From Bacillota bacterium (GTDB lineage Bacteria; Bacillota; Clostridia; Christensenellales; Aristaeellaceae): 64,000 nt of DNA. The first letter of the stretch is position 1; each line of letters begins with the position of its first letter. The DNA lies in the NCBI GenBank assembly GCA_023416655.1, contig JAEZHK010000128.1, forward strand, positions 62,001 to 126,000, written 5' to 3'. Under the pieces are notes generated by a model, which did no database searches, had not been told where the DNA came from, and saw only the letters and a list, made by a program, of their open reading frames with translations. Below are positions 25,877 to 33,362 of this stretch, one piece after another. Both the position numbers and the translations under genes were made by a program.

Positions 25877-25892
25877 CAGCCCGCCTCCAGTC

Positions 25893-26051
25893 TCATCGGA
25901 TGATCTGCCATACCAGCGCCGCGATAATCGTAAAGATCAATGCGATCCTCCAGCCGATGGTCATGTGCCCCAGTATCCACCAGGCGATCTCTGCGGCTTT
26001 CCACATCCCCAGCAGGACGATTGCCCAGGCTGCGATGTATTCCGGCCTCAT
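25893..26051 (-). CDS. Small two-span membrane protein
   Basis: 52 codons: MRPEYIAAWAIVLLGMWKAA and then ILGHMTIGWRIALIFTIIAA form two hydrophobic helices with a basic end. ATG overlaps the previous stop as ATGA. Small Trp-rich membrane proteins of this kind are frequent in phage early regions; function unknown. Confidence 0.55.
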   Translation of the reverse strand: MRPEYIAAWAIVLLGMWKAAEIAWWILGHMTIGWRIALIFTIIAALVWQIIR

Positions 26052-26254
26052 GCCCTTTTCGCTCCCCACCAGTAATCCTCTTCCAGTTGCCCTAAGTACG
26101 CCCTCGCCGTGCCCACCGTCATGTTGACCGGCATTCCCGCCTCCGACCAAACCCGCAGACGCTGCCCGGTGTGCATGGCCGCTGTGTACTGGATCAGCAC
26201 GCCGTAAACCGCAAGACCCTTGGGCACCGCGCGGATCTTCATATGCTCCATCAT
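26048..26254 (-). CDS. Hypothetical phage protein (68 aa)
   Basis: Starts within an ATGA overlap with the preceding small gene. Basic N-terminus, then a helical segment ending LGQLEEDYWWGAKRA. Part of a chain of overlapping early genes (26427 down to 25893), which supports real translation. No family recognised. Confidence 0.55.
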   Translation of the reverse strand: MMEHMKIRAVPKGLAVYGVLIQYTAAMHTGQRLRVWSEAGMPVNMTVGTARAYLGQLEEDYWWGAKRA

Positions 26255-26427
26255 GGCGATTCCTCCAGCTCCGCGATCCGCTCATCAAAGCGTCCGACCA
26301 TGCGCCGGCACACCGCCTGATACTCTGAGCCTTCATCCGCGCTGTCAAGCTTCTTCTGCCACTCCGCGCGCTGCTGCCTGTTCTTTTCCAGAAGGTGCGC
26401 CTTCATGCTCTGCCCCCCGTCTATCAT
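26251..26427 (-). CDS. Hypothetical small helical phage protein (58 aa)
   Basis: ATG overlaps the AbrB-like gene stop (ATGA) behind GGAGGGCATAAGG. The product is charged and almost fully helical (KAHLLEKNRQQRAEWQKK, then VGRFDERIAELEES). It overlaps the next gene by ATGA as well. The tight chain supports it despite small size. Confidence 0.55.
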   Translation of the reverse strand: MIDGGQSMKAHLLEKNRQQRAEWQKKLDSADEGSEYQAVCRRMVGRFDERIAELEESP

Positions 26428-26882
26428 CCCTTATGCCCTCCTTCCTGTGCAGCGCTCTGTTCCGGTATGATCAACGCGCGAATCTTGCTGATCAGCGTGT
26501 ATACCTTGCCTTTGATCTCCGGCGATAGGCCATCCAAATTGGAAATCATCCTGTCGCAACACTCTTCGCGCACCTGACCTGCGTCGAATTTGGCCAGTAC
26601 GAGCATGTCGCCGTCGCCGAAGATCTCCAGCTGATCTCCTTCACGGATACCAAGCGTTCGCCTGAGGTCAGCTGGTAGAACAACGCGCCCGAGCGTGTCC
26701 ACCGTTCGGGTATACCCCACCCATTTCCGGTCTGTGAGCGTTTTTGTGAGGATAACGCATCCTCCGGATACTGATATGCCGAGCTTCGCCCCATCCTCGA
26801 TGATCAACTGGAGCCTAAGCTCTATTGGCAGGACTACCCTGCCCATGGGGTCTACCCGGCGGATGATTCCTTTCCTGTTCAT
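26424..26882 (-). CDS. Tandem AbrB/SpoVT-domain transcription regulator
   Basis: 152 aa with RBS GGAGGTAG. Two swapped-hairpin DNA-binding domains occur in one chain: RRVDPMGRVVLPIELRLQL (residues 8-26) and RTVDTLGRVVLPADLRRTL (59-77), followed by GDQLEIF and a C-terminal Cys-containing helix. AbrB-type proteins normally carry one domain and dimerise; here a monomer already contains the pair. It may control early phage genes or interfere with host transition-state regulation. Confidence 0.75.
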   Translation of the reverse strand: MNRKGIIRRVDPMGRVVLPIELRLQLIIEDGAKLGISVSGGCVILTKTLTDRKWVGYTRTVDTLGRVVLPADLRRTLGIREGDQLEIFGDGDMLVLAKFDAGQVREECCDRMISNLDGLSPEIKGKVYTLISKIRALIIPEQSAAQEGGHKG

Positions 26883-26899
26883 TTGCTACCTCCACATGA

Positions 26900-27148
26900 T
26901 CAGGCCCCACCAGCGGACATCTTCGATGATCCTGCCGAAGGCCCGGATGAATCTGGTCCACATAGCGCCCGCTCCTTCCGAATCTCGTGCTCTATCACCC
27001 GGATGCCCGCCCGCTGCGCACTGAGGAAGCGCTGGTGCTCCTTTTCGTTTTGGCGGTAGATGGAGTCAGGTGCGAGCGCTTCATGCCGCCCCAATGCCGC
27101 CTTCCGCCTCTCCAGCAGTTCCTCAAGCGTGCGCAGATTCTCGCTCAC
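26900..27148 (-). CDS. Hypothetical coiled-coil phage protein (82 aa)
   Basis: GTG start overlaps the previous stop (GTGA). LEELLERRKAALGRHEALAP, then IRVIEHEIRKERA are helical; the C-terminus is Gly/Ser-rich. No family recognised. Confidence 0.5.
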   Translation of the reverse strand: MSENLRTLEELLERRKAALGRHEALAPDSIYRQNEKEHQRFLSAQRAGIRVIEHEIRKERALCGPDSSGPSAGSSKMSAGGA

Positions 27149-27600
27149 GGCGCCTTCTGCGCCTCGATTCCGTACCGCTCGATCAGGCTGACGGCCGCCG
27201 CATGCTGCGTCAGCAGGAATCCGTGCCGGTAGCGAACGCCGCCGCCCGTTTCATACTGCAGCGCGAGGCTCGCAGGCATCTCCTCCATGACCCGCAGGCA
27301 GAGCGTGTAGTCCTTGTCCGGCGTCCGCTCGATGACGCCGCGCGCCCTGGCCGTGTCCTGAAACGGCATCGCATCGGGCAGGAGCTCAAGCGCCTGCTCC
27401 ACGGTCACATCGTAGTAGGTATACCGCTGTGTCCTGCCCATCTCCTCGTGCTCCCTCCAGGCCTCTTCGACCTCGATTTGCTTCTGGCCTCGAAAGGCCA
27501 TATCAATCCCGTCCAACAGGAGCCTCGCCGCCTCGCTGCCGTTGTACCTTCGTACCGCCGAGGCAAACGCTTCCTCAAGGACCAGGCTATACACGGCCAT
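27145..27600 (-). CDS. Hypothetical phage early protein (151 aa)
   Basis: ATG behind GGAGGGACGGAC. Mixed alpha/beta sequence with TPDKDYTLCLRVMEEMPASL. Part of the leftward early operon. No catalytic motif or family recognised. Confidence 0.55.
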   Translation of the reverse strand: MAVYSLVLEEAFASAVRRYNGSEAARLLLDGIDMAFRGQKQIEVEEAWREHEEMGRTQRYTYYDVTVEQALELLPDAMPFQDTARARGVIERTPDKDYTLCLRVMEEMPASLALQYETGGGVRYRHGFLLTQHAAAVSLIERYGIEAQKAP

Positions 27601-27669
27601 GTCCGTCCCTCCGATCCTATTGAGTTGTCGTGTTGGTGTGCTTGAAATGGTCGGCGCCGCGCCGGGCTG

Positions 27670-28074
27670 TTACAGCATCTGCTCTTTGGTAGCCGCTCCG
27701 GTAGCCTTGACGATCTCAGCCAGCACGTTTCCGATGGTCTTGGGGTCTCCGGCGGTCATGAAAGCCGGGAAGCGGATGTTGATCTCGACCGAATCGTCCG
27801 CCTCGAACGTAGCCTCGGTGGTAATCTCTTCGGTTTCGTCCTCGTGCATCTCTTCACAGCGCTCCGGCGCCGGGCAGTGGATGCGCGCGAAGGTCTTGGC
27901 GGTGACCGGCTCGATCTCGACGGGCATGTGCCCCAATTCCCTGAGAGCGTAGATGCCGTTGGTGATGAACGCGGCCGCGCTGTCCGGCGCTATGCCGTTC
28001 TTGATCTGCTCGGTCGTGGCGATGATGGCCCCGGTGATGGCCTGTTCCAGTTGGATGATCTCCTGCTTTTTCAT
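27670..28074 (-). CDS. Hypothetical acidic phage early protein (134 aa)
   Basis: ATG behind AAGGAGGAAACC. A helical N-terminus (IIQLEQAITGAIIATTEQIK) is followed by an acidic middle (EEMHEDETEEITTEATFEAD). The last residues are helical again. No family recognised; the acidic middle is compatible with protein or DNA mimicry, but that is speculation. Confidence 0.55.
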   Translation of the reverse strand: MKKQEIIQLEQAITGAIIATTEQIKNGIAPDSAAAFITNGIYALRELGHMPVEIEPVTAKTFARIHCPAPERCEEMHEDETEEITTEATFEADDSVEINIRFPAFMTAGDPKTIGNVLAEIVKATGAATKEQML

Positions 28075-28117
28075 GGTTTCCTCCTTATTTCAGGCGCTTT
28101 TGCGCCTAGTCCCGTAT

Positions 28118-28363
28118 TTACGAGGCTGCCTCTCCGCCCGGCACCGGATGGCCGTATCGCATAAAGAATAGGAAGCCTGCCTTCGGTATCCTGACACGCG
28201 TCCCCTGCACGATCACCGGGAAGCCGAGCAGCGCCGGTTCGGTCCTGGCCTGGATGCGGATCTGGTGCGGCCCGCACTCCAGATACCCGGCGATGTCCTC
28301 CGCCGTCAGCATGTCCCGCGGCAGGCGCTCGATGTCCTCAAGCGTGACGGGCGCGCGTTCCAT
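28118..28363 (-). CDS. Excisionase-like HTH protein
   Basis: 81 aa, first gene of the leftward early operon, RBS GGAGGGATTTCA. MLTAEDIAGYLECGPHQIRI is an HTH of the MerR/excisionase type, and FPVIVQGTRVRIPKAGFLFF the following wing. It may be a small early regulator. Confidence 0.65.
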   Translation of the reverse strand: MERAPVTLEDIERLPRDMLTAEDIAGYLECGPHQIRIQARTEPALLGFPVIVQGTRVRIPKAGFLFFMRYGHPVPGGEAAS

Positions 28364-28383
28364 TGAAATCCCTCCATTTTGTG

Positions 28384-28412
28384 TTGTGTTCGTGTGTCCG
28401 AAATGTTATAAT
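28384..28412 (+). promoter_or_regulatory. Rightward promoter in the early divergence region
   Basis: TTGTGT (28384-28389), 17-bp spacer, TATAAT (28407-28412). The sequence GTGTTCG overlaps the -35 and recurs in the promoters at 30582 and 32536. It lies in the 72 bp between the divergent genes at 28363 and 28436. Confidence 0.6.
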
Positions 28413-28435
28413 CACGTCGAAAGGTGGCGATTCTT

Positions 28436-28603
28436 GTGGCTGATGAAACTGTTACCGTCAATGTGCGCGATCATGAATTGGCTATGCTTTATCTGGAAAA
28501 GACACTTGGCTCTGATGTATCGCCTGAAACTGTGGCTCGCGCTTACGTCGACGCGCTCCAGCGAATCAAGTTAGCAGTTCGCGATGCCTTTAGTAAGCGG
28601 TGA
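28436..28603 (+). CDS. Hypothetical small phage protein (55 aa)
   Basis: GTG start behind AAAGGTGGCG and a TATAAT promoter. Product acidic then helical (ELAMLYLEKTLGSDVSPETV). Too short for the usual ORF cut-off, but promoter, RBS and codon pattern agree. Confidence 0.55.
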   Translation: MADETVTVNVRDHELAMLYLEKTLGSDVSPETVARAYVDALQRIKLAVRDAFSKR

Positions 28604-28767
28604 CTTTCCAACATTGACCCGCACGGTAAACCGGAGTATATATCCTTGAGTTCATCCGCCAGGACCTTCGCCCGGTTGATCGCCTCGGCGAATTGGTCAG
28701 CTTTGTTTTGCTTAGTCGAGGACCAGGATTTAATATCCAAATCCACCGTCACCTTGCAGTCTGCCAT
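28543..28767 (-). CDS. Hypothetical phage protein (74 aa), uncertain
   Basis: ADCKVTVDLDIKSWSSTKQ then AEAINRAKVLADELKDIYSG looks like a genuine alternating strand plus helix. The 3' end overlaps the 55-aa gene on the other strand by about 60 bp, so one of the two may be spurious or the true stop region degraded. Confidence 0.4.
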   Translation of the reverse strand: MADCKVTVDLDIKSWSSTKQNKADQFAEAINRAKVLADELKDIYSGLPCGSMLESHRLLKASRTANLIRWSAST

Positions 28768-28852
28768 GGCCGTCCCCGCTTCTGCCCAGGCCTAGTGGTC
28801 GAGGGGGATTTGCCGAGTTCGTTTTATCAGCTTCACGAAGGAGGTCCGAGTT

Positions 28853-29422
28853 TTGAAACCAGTATCCACACGCGATCGTGATGAAATGATGCGGTTCATC
28901 ACGAATTATTACTTTGGCCCGAATAGCTTGAATGTTAAGCTCCGAAGCGACGATCCTGGGCTTCTCGCGCTGGGAAATCGCATCGACTTGGACAGAACCG
29001 TCAATGTACTTGTTGGGCTCGGGCTTTTGCAAACCACGGCATTTTCCAGCTATTTTCACATCTTCTTGTCTCCGGGAGGCAAATGCTACTTCGAGAAGAA
29101 GGCCGACGCCAGGCGCGAACTGTGGATGAAGAGCATTCTGATTCCGATCCTGCTTGCTGCCATGACCACCATCCTCACAGTGTATCTCCTGCCCCGCTTG
29201 GGAGAAGGAGCAGCACAATTTCTTGCTACGCTACAAGGATCGACGCCTCAATCTTCCCAAGCGCCCGCACCCACATATCTTCCATCGGGAGGTCCGTCAG
29301 GCTTCCCCATAGCCTCCAGCACACCAGCCAATACGCCTCTTCCTACACTCGTATCATTGCCACCTTCCTCGACGACTTCAGCGGCTTTGGCTGCATCGCA
29401 GCCCTCGCAGGGTACACCATAG
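28853..29422 (+). CDS. Winged-helix-like N-terminus, one TM span, Pro/Ser/Thr-rich tail
   Basis: 189 aa with TTG start behind GAAGGAGG. Residues 1-90 resemble a small winged-helix module (LLALGNRIDLDRTVNVLVGL, then LSPGGKCYFEKKAD), about residues 94-112 form one hydrophobic span (ILIPILLAAMTTILTVYLL), and the last 70 residues are Pro/Ser/Thr-rich. With the N-terminus inside, the tail would be exposed outside. Such topology suits a lysogenic-conversion or sensing protein; function unknown. Confidence 0.55.
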   Translation: MKPVSTRDRDEMMRFITNYYFGPNSLNVKLRSDDPGLLALGNRIDLDRTVNVLVGLGLLQTTAFSSYFHIFLSPGGKCYFEKKADARRELWMKSILIPILLAAMTTILTVYLLPRLGEGAAQFLATLQGSTPQSSQAPAPTYLPSGGPSGFPIASSTPANTPLPTLVSLPPSSTTSAALAASQPSQGTP

Positions 29423-29520
29423 CATAACGTCTACCGGGTGTTCAGCTAAGCACCTAAGGCGGAAAATTACTTGCCTGCTAATCAGGCGGACAATCAAATT
29501 CATTGAAAGTAGGTGTTCAA

Positions 29521-29826
29521 ATGGAACTCGAGCTTACCAAGGATGCAGAGAGACTACTCGACCTGCTATACACGGAATACCTCAATAGACTTAAGGATGG
29601 CCGCAGTAAATCCGACGCGAAAAGTTTTGGGAGCGCAAAGAAAATCCAGTCTACTCTGCTGCCGGATGCATCACTTGACTGGGTCGAAGAGGCCTGTTGG
29701 GAACTTAGTAGAAACGGTCTGCTGAAGGTTCTTAATGCGGATGACACGGTTTATCTGAGTTTTCTTGAAACTAAAGCCATCGTATACATGGAACGGCTCA
29801 ATGGGAGTAGCACAGTATTTCCATAA
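29521..29826 (+). CDS. Small winged-helix-like protein
   Basis: 101 aa from the ATG behind AGTAGGTG. TKDAERLLDLLYTEYLNRLK then WVEEACWELSRNGLLKVLN, then TVYLSFLETKAI follows the same order as the N-terminal half of the gene at 28853, suggesting related YjcQ/winged-helix-type modules. Lacks the TM span. Confidence 0.55.
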   Translation: MELELTKDAERLLDLLYTEYLNRLKDGRSKSDAKSFGSAKKIQSTLLPDASLDWVEEACWELSRNGLLKVLNADDTVYLSFLETKAIVYMERLNGSSTVFP

Positions 29827-29859
29827 ATCCCTCCGTTTTGCTTTATCCATCAAGATGCT

Positions 29860-30303
29860 TCACTCTTTTCCGATCTGTGCGAGCGCCTGCGTGATGCTGG
29901 CCTGCGCCTCTTCCAGCTCGCGCCGGTACGTAGCCCGCGTCTCGGGATCGTCCAGCGTCCCGTCGATCGCGTCGCGCTCAATCTTGTCCTGCATGGCGAG
30001 CACGTCGCCGATCTCGTGCCGAACGCTGACCACCGCGGAGAGAAGCCCACACGCCCGGGCCTCTTTGTACCGTTCGCGGTAGCTCTCGCAGTTGGAGAGC
30101 ATCCAGCGGTGCCACAGCATTTCCGCTTCGGCATCCAGCGCATGCTCGATGCTGCTCACATCGTCGGGATGCGGTACCGCCTTGCCGGTTTCCCATCGCT
30201 CAATCGTATCCTCGGACACGCCGATCTGGCTTGCCAGCTGCCAGCGTGGGATTTTCCGCGCTTCTCGCGCTCTTCTGAGCTCCGAATACGTAAACTCTGC
30301 CAT
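29860..30303 (-). CDS. XRE-family regulator with C-terminal helical domain
   Basis: 147 aa from the ATG behind GGAGGAAGCTC. Residues 1-55 are a lambda-repressor-like HTH (LASQIGVSEDTIERWETGKA). The rest is a helical, charged domain. First characterised gene of the leftward immunity unit together with the gene at 30342-30560. Confidence 0.7.
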   Translation of the reverse strand: MAEFTYSELRRAREARKIPRWQLASQIGVSEDTIERWETGKAVPHPDDVSSIEHALDAEAEMLWHRWMLSNCESYRERYKEARACGLLSAVVSVRHEIGDVLAMQDKIERDAIDGTLDDPETRATYRRELEEAQASITQALAQIGKE

Positions 30304-30341
30304 GTTGAGCTTCCTCCGTGTGTCGTATACTATTCCTGTGA

Positions 30342-30560
30342 TCAAGAGCCGGTCGGCTCGGAAGCATAGGAGCGAATGGACATGAAATCCTGGACTTTCT
30401 GGATCAGGGCGGGGCCAGGAGCGCGGCCGTACATCACGGCCCGGAGGCTTTCATAGCTGACGCCGCATTCTTGGGCCAGCACGGTAAGCGGCAGGTTGTT
30501 CTCAAACGAGAAGCGCGCCACTTCGTTCCCAAACTCCGTTCGCTGGTTGATACGATGCAA
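30342..30560 (-). CDS. Cro/CI-type small HTH protein
   Basis: 72 aa with TTG start behind AGGAGGTGACAAC. LTVLAQECGVSYESLRAVMYGR is an HTH. It is divergent from the promoter at 30582-30610 whose spacer carries a palindrome, so it is a good candidate for the protein that binds there. Confidence 0.65.
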   Translation of the reverse strand: MHRINQRTEFGNEVARFSFENNLPLTVLAQECGVSYESLRAVMYGRAPGPALIQKVQDFMSIRSYASEPTGS

Positions 30561-30581
30561 GTTGTCACCTCCTCTTCGCGC

Positions 30582-30610
30582 TTGCCATAACGTGTTCGTT
30601 ATGCTATAGT
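30582..30610 (+). promoter_or_regulatory. Promoter with palindromic operator in its spacer
   Basis: TTGCCA (30582-30587), 17-bp spacer, TATAGT (30605-30610). CATAACG-N4-CGTTATG (30586-30603) fills the spacer. Binding there would block polymerase. It drives the small gene at 30646. Confidence 0.7.
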
Positions 30611-30645
30611 TACCGTGGATTGGTCGATAAAGGAAGTTCTTAGCC

Positions 30646-30900
30646 ATGAAGAATTTCGATGAGTTCAGTGACTTCCTGCTTGGAGACTGCAGGCACGAGA
30701 TCAATGATATTGGGAATAGCCTTGGGGACGTTTTCACCGACGAGGATTTTGATACGATCGGGATGTCGGAGGAGGCCCTCGGTACACTGATGCGAGTGCA
30801 TAGCTATGTGGTGTCGCGTACCGTCATGCTGATGCTCCGTCGCTACCATGAGTGGAACGAGAGCTTTCCTGAAGCCCCGCAAGATAACCATCTGCAATAG
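30646..30900 (+). CDS. Hypothetical acidic protein (84 aa)
   Basis: RBS AAAGGAAG before ATG. Acidic, helical (FLLGDCRHEINDIGNSLGDV). Driven by an operator-controlled promoter in the immunity region. No family recognised. Confidence 0.55.
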   Translation: MKNFDEFSDFLLGDCRHEINDIGNSLGDVFTDEDFDTIGMSEEALGTLMRVHSYVVSRTVMLMLRRYHEWNESFPEAPQDNHLQ

Positions 30901-31056
30901 CTTCGCCGATCGCAGACCAGGCGGTGGAAGGAGATATTTCTGATGCCTCCACAGAACGGCCTCCTTCCTCGACGTTCTTTGACAAAAGAACCCGTCACCC
31001 CGACGATTTCGGTAGGTTTCGCGGTTCACGTTATCGGGATGATCTGAGTGTACTAC

Positions 31057-31088
31057 GGATTTTCTTAGTTGTAAAGAGGATTTTCTTA
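31057..31088. promoter_or_regulatory. Direct repeats GGATTTTCTTA upstream of the repressor-like gene
   Basis: Two exact copies at 31057-31067 and 31078-31088, 21 bp apart (two helical turns), immediately before the XRE gene start. The spacing suits two protein units on one DNA face, so this is a candidate autoregulatory operator. The rest of 30901-31105 holds no supported gene. Confidence 0.5.
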
Positions 31089-31105
31089 TTTTAGAGGGTG
31101 AATTA

Positions 31106-31447
31106 ATGACCCCTTCAGACAGGATTTTTCAGTTGATGACTGAGCGCAGCTTAAAACCTGTCGATGTCTCAAAAGCGACAGGTATCACGCTTGCCAGCTT
31201 CACCGACTGGAAAAAAGGAAAAAACGACCCGAGCTACAAAGCTCGCGTAAAATTGGCGAGCTATTTTGGTGTCTCTATCTCCTACCTGTCTGGGGAAACA
31301 GATGATCCTACTCAGACCGTGAACTACGACGATGACATTGAGTTTATCGGGCAGCGAGCGCGTAAGCTCCCGCCCGCGCAGCAAGAGGTTTTCAAGGCGT
31401 CCATGAAAGCGTTTCTCGATGCGCTGGAAGCACAGAATAAGAAGTAG
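31106..31447 (+). CDS. CI-like XRE repressor
   Basis: 113 aa, RBS AGAGGGTGA. LKPVDVSKATGITLASFTDW and KGKNDPSYKARVKLASYFGV form a standard XRE HTH of the prophage repressor type, with SISYLSGETDDP after it. The C-terminal 40 residues are helical. It lacks an autocleavage (S24) domain, which fits control through the nearby ImmA-like peptidase. Confidence 0.75.
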   Translation: MTPSDRIFQLMTERSLKPVDVSKATGITLASFTDWKKGKNDPSYKARVKLASYFGVSISYLSGETDDPTQTVNYDDDIEFIGQRARKLPPAQQEVFKASMKAFLDALEAQNKK

Positions 31448-31518
31448 TCGCATGTCTCTTTGTCTGAAAACCACGGAACGTCGTGGCTTAAAGCCGTGAT
31501 GATAGAAGGGGGATACTA

Positions 31519-32406
31519 ATGAAACGTTACTTCATCGTGCTCCTGACCATCGCGTTTATCTTTAGCTCCGTCACCGCGCTTGCCGAGCCGCGCACCGTCG
31601 ACCTTGAGACCATGACCCTCGAAGAGTTGCAAGAACTCAACGCATCTGTGGAAGCGGCAATCCTGGCCGCGCAGCCGCTCCAGGAAGCCGAGGATGTCAT
31701 CGAAGCATCCGACACATCCAGAAAAAGCCCGGCCTTAATCGGCCAGGTAGTCCTGTATAACGGATCAGAATATTACAACAAGGCGGAGACAGAATTTTCT
31801 GTGACAAAGGTGATTCGCGGAGAATCTGCCAACAATACGGTAAAAAAGTGGAACCGTTTCAACAGTAAACCCGGAAAAAATGAAGAGTATATTCTGATCT
31901 ACGTAAAAGCGAAGGCCGTTGATAACGGCGGGGAAGAGCAAGCCAGTATTGACGAATACCGTTTTTCGGTGGTCAGCAGCAATGGCGTAGAATACAATCG
32001 CGCTCGCGCGGCAGGCAGTACGCCCGAGTTTACAAATTTATACCCTGGTGCCGAGTGCGAAGGTGTGATCCCCAGTATCATAGCAAAGGACGATCAGCCG
32101 CTATTGGTCTATCTAAAGGACGCTGATGAACCTCTTTGGTTCGATCTCAGTCGTCGGAAGCCTATTGTGATCGACGATAACACCGTGCTTAATCCTTTGA
32201 AAAAAGGTGATAAGGGTGACGAAGTCCTCGCCATGCAAACAGCCCTTGCTGAAATGGGATATTTAACGGTGAATCCTGACGGTGATTTCGGGAAAAAGAC
32301 GGTCGACGCGATCAAGAAATATCAAACCGACATGGGCCTTAACCCGACCGGCGCAGCTGATGAAGCCACCTTAAGACTGATCCTAACTATGCAGATGCCT
32401 CAATAG
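31519..32406 (+). CDS. Secreted protein with peptidoglycan-binding domain (likely lysogenic conversion gene)
   Basis: 295 aa, RBS GAAGGGGG. A classical signal peptide (residues 1-22, ends TALAEP), a coiled segment, a DUF4352-like beta domain (about 70-205: EYILIYVKAKAVD, then FTNLYPGAECEGVIP) and a peptidoglycan_binding_1 domain (about 228-290: KGDKGDEVLAMQTALAEMGY). It lies among repressor and integrase genes, a normal site for genes expressed in the lysogen. It would coat or modify the host wall. Confidence 0.7.
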   Translation: MKRYFIVLLTIAFIFSSVTALAEPRTVDLETMTLEELQELNASVEAAILAAQPLQEAEDVIEASDTSRKSPALIGQVVLYNGSEYYNKAETEFSVTKVIRGESANNTVKKWNRFNSKPGKNEEYILIYVKAKAVDNGGEEQASIDEYRFSVVSSNGVEYNRARAAGSTPEFTNLYPGAECEGVIPSIIAKDDQPLLVYLKDADEPLWFDLSRRKPIVIDDNTVLNPLKKGDKGDEVLAMQTALAEMGYLTVNPDGDFGKKTVDAIKKYQTDMGLNPTGAADEATLRLILTMQMPQ

Positions 32407-32421
32407 TGGTTAATCGGTAGC

Positions 32422-32456
32422 GAGGCGGTCCGACAAGCAGTTGGGCCGCCTCTGTT
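32422..32456 (+). terminator. Terminator after the secreted protein gene
   Basis: GAGGCGGTCC / GGGCCGCCTC form a 10-bp stem (one G-T pair) followed by a short T-run (TGTTT). Confidence 0.65.
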
Positions 32457-32535
32457 TAAGGATGAAAGTGCAGATTGCCCTGAGTCTGGCTGCTTAGCAA
32501 GTACCCGAACACCCTGTAAAATAGATCTCACTCGC

Positions 32536-32564
32536 TTGCCCATAGAACACGTGTTCGGTATAAT
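32536..32564 (+). promoter_or_regulatory. Promoter with GAACACGTGTTC palindrome (LexA-like box)
   Basis: TTGCCC (32536-32541), 17-bp spacer, TATAAT (32559-32564). The palindrome GAACACGTGTTC (32545-32556) lies in the spacer and with its flanks resembles the Gram-positive SOS box CGAAC-N4-GTTCG. It drives the ImmA-like gene, so SOS control or phage-repressor control are both possible. Confidence 0.65.
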
Positions 32565-32593
32565 GGTCGCATCCAGTGTTTGGAGGCGATCAT

Positions 32594-33244
32594 GTGAGCC
32601 GACCCGACTACCACCGCGCCACCCGAGATGCCTACCGCACGCTTCTTGCCGCGAAGATTTGCACGCTGCCCGTTGATGTATCGGAAATTTGCGCACGGTG
32701 CCACGATACGAAACTGGTATCCCTGAGCGAAGCCGACAGGCTCATGAATTACGACCGAAACTTCGATCCGTTCGGGGACGGCCCCAGCCGAACCGCTCTG
32801 ACCGTGCGCCGATGGCATGAAGGTCACGCCTGCCATACAATCCTATGGAATGATAATGAACTCTCGCCAAAAAGCGGAGCATTCCGTTTTGCGATCGCTC
32901 ATGAACTTGCGCATGTGATCCTGCGGCACGAGGGCGGCCAAAGCACCACTTCGGAGCTCGAGGCCAACCTGTTCGCCCTTCATCTGCTCTGCCCGCGCCC
33001 GGTGCTGGATGTGTTATGCCCACGCAGCGCAATGGAGATTTCGTACCTATGCGGCGTTCCGTATGGGACCGCACGAGAGGCCTGGGAAGGGCTGCAACAG
33101 GAAAACCGATATGTGGATCTGGATGTGTGGAAGCAGATATTTACTGCTTTCGAACTGGATGAGAAGCGCAGCGTAGACGACTTCATTTCACCGGTTACGC
33201 GTCTGGCAATGGACATACGCAGTAGGCGGAGAGCATATGCGTAA
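32594..33244 (+). CDS. ImmA/IrrE-family metallopeptidase
   Basis: 216 aa from the GTG behind TTTGGAGGCGATC. AIAHELAHVILRHEG holds the zinc motif HELAH, followed by ELEANLFALHLLCP. These peptidases cut phage repressors during induction. It sits downstream of an SOS-like operator and near the CI-like XRE gene, its likely target. Confidence 0.85.
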   Translation: MSRPDYHRATRDAYRTLLAAKICTLPVDVSEICARCHDTKLVSLSEADRLMNYDRNFDPFGDGPSRTALTVRRWHEGHACHTILWNDNELSPKSGAFRFAIAHELAHVILRHEGGQSTTSELEANLFALHLLCPRPVLDVLCPRSAMEISYLCGVPYGTAREAWEGLQQENRYVDLDVWKQIFTAFELDEKRSVDDFISPVTRLAMDIRSRRRAYA

Positions 33245-33362
33245 GTACAATCACAGCGAACGATACGGCTTTCGAGAATGGTTCGGGCACCAGGCACTCG
33301 GCTTGATCATCGCTGTCATCTTTGGAATCATCGAGCTAATAAGGTGGTGTGTTCATGGCTGA
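33237..33362 (+). CDS. Small single-span membrane protein (41 aa)
   Basis: ATG overlaps the end of the ImmA-like gene and the 3' end overlaps the integrase start. A basic/aromatic N-terminus then ALGLIIAVIFGIIELIRW. Compact overlap on both sides supports translation, but it may only serve translational coupling. Confidence 0.45.
   Translation: MRKYNHSERYGFREWFGHQALGLIIAVIFGIIELIRWCVHG

Noticed and set aside
29440..29500. tRNA-like hairpin GCCTG-CTAAT-CAGGC
   Set aside because: It has only one short hairpin. There is no T arm and no acceptor stem.
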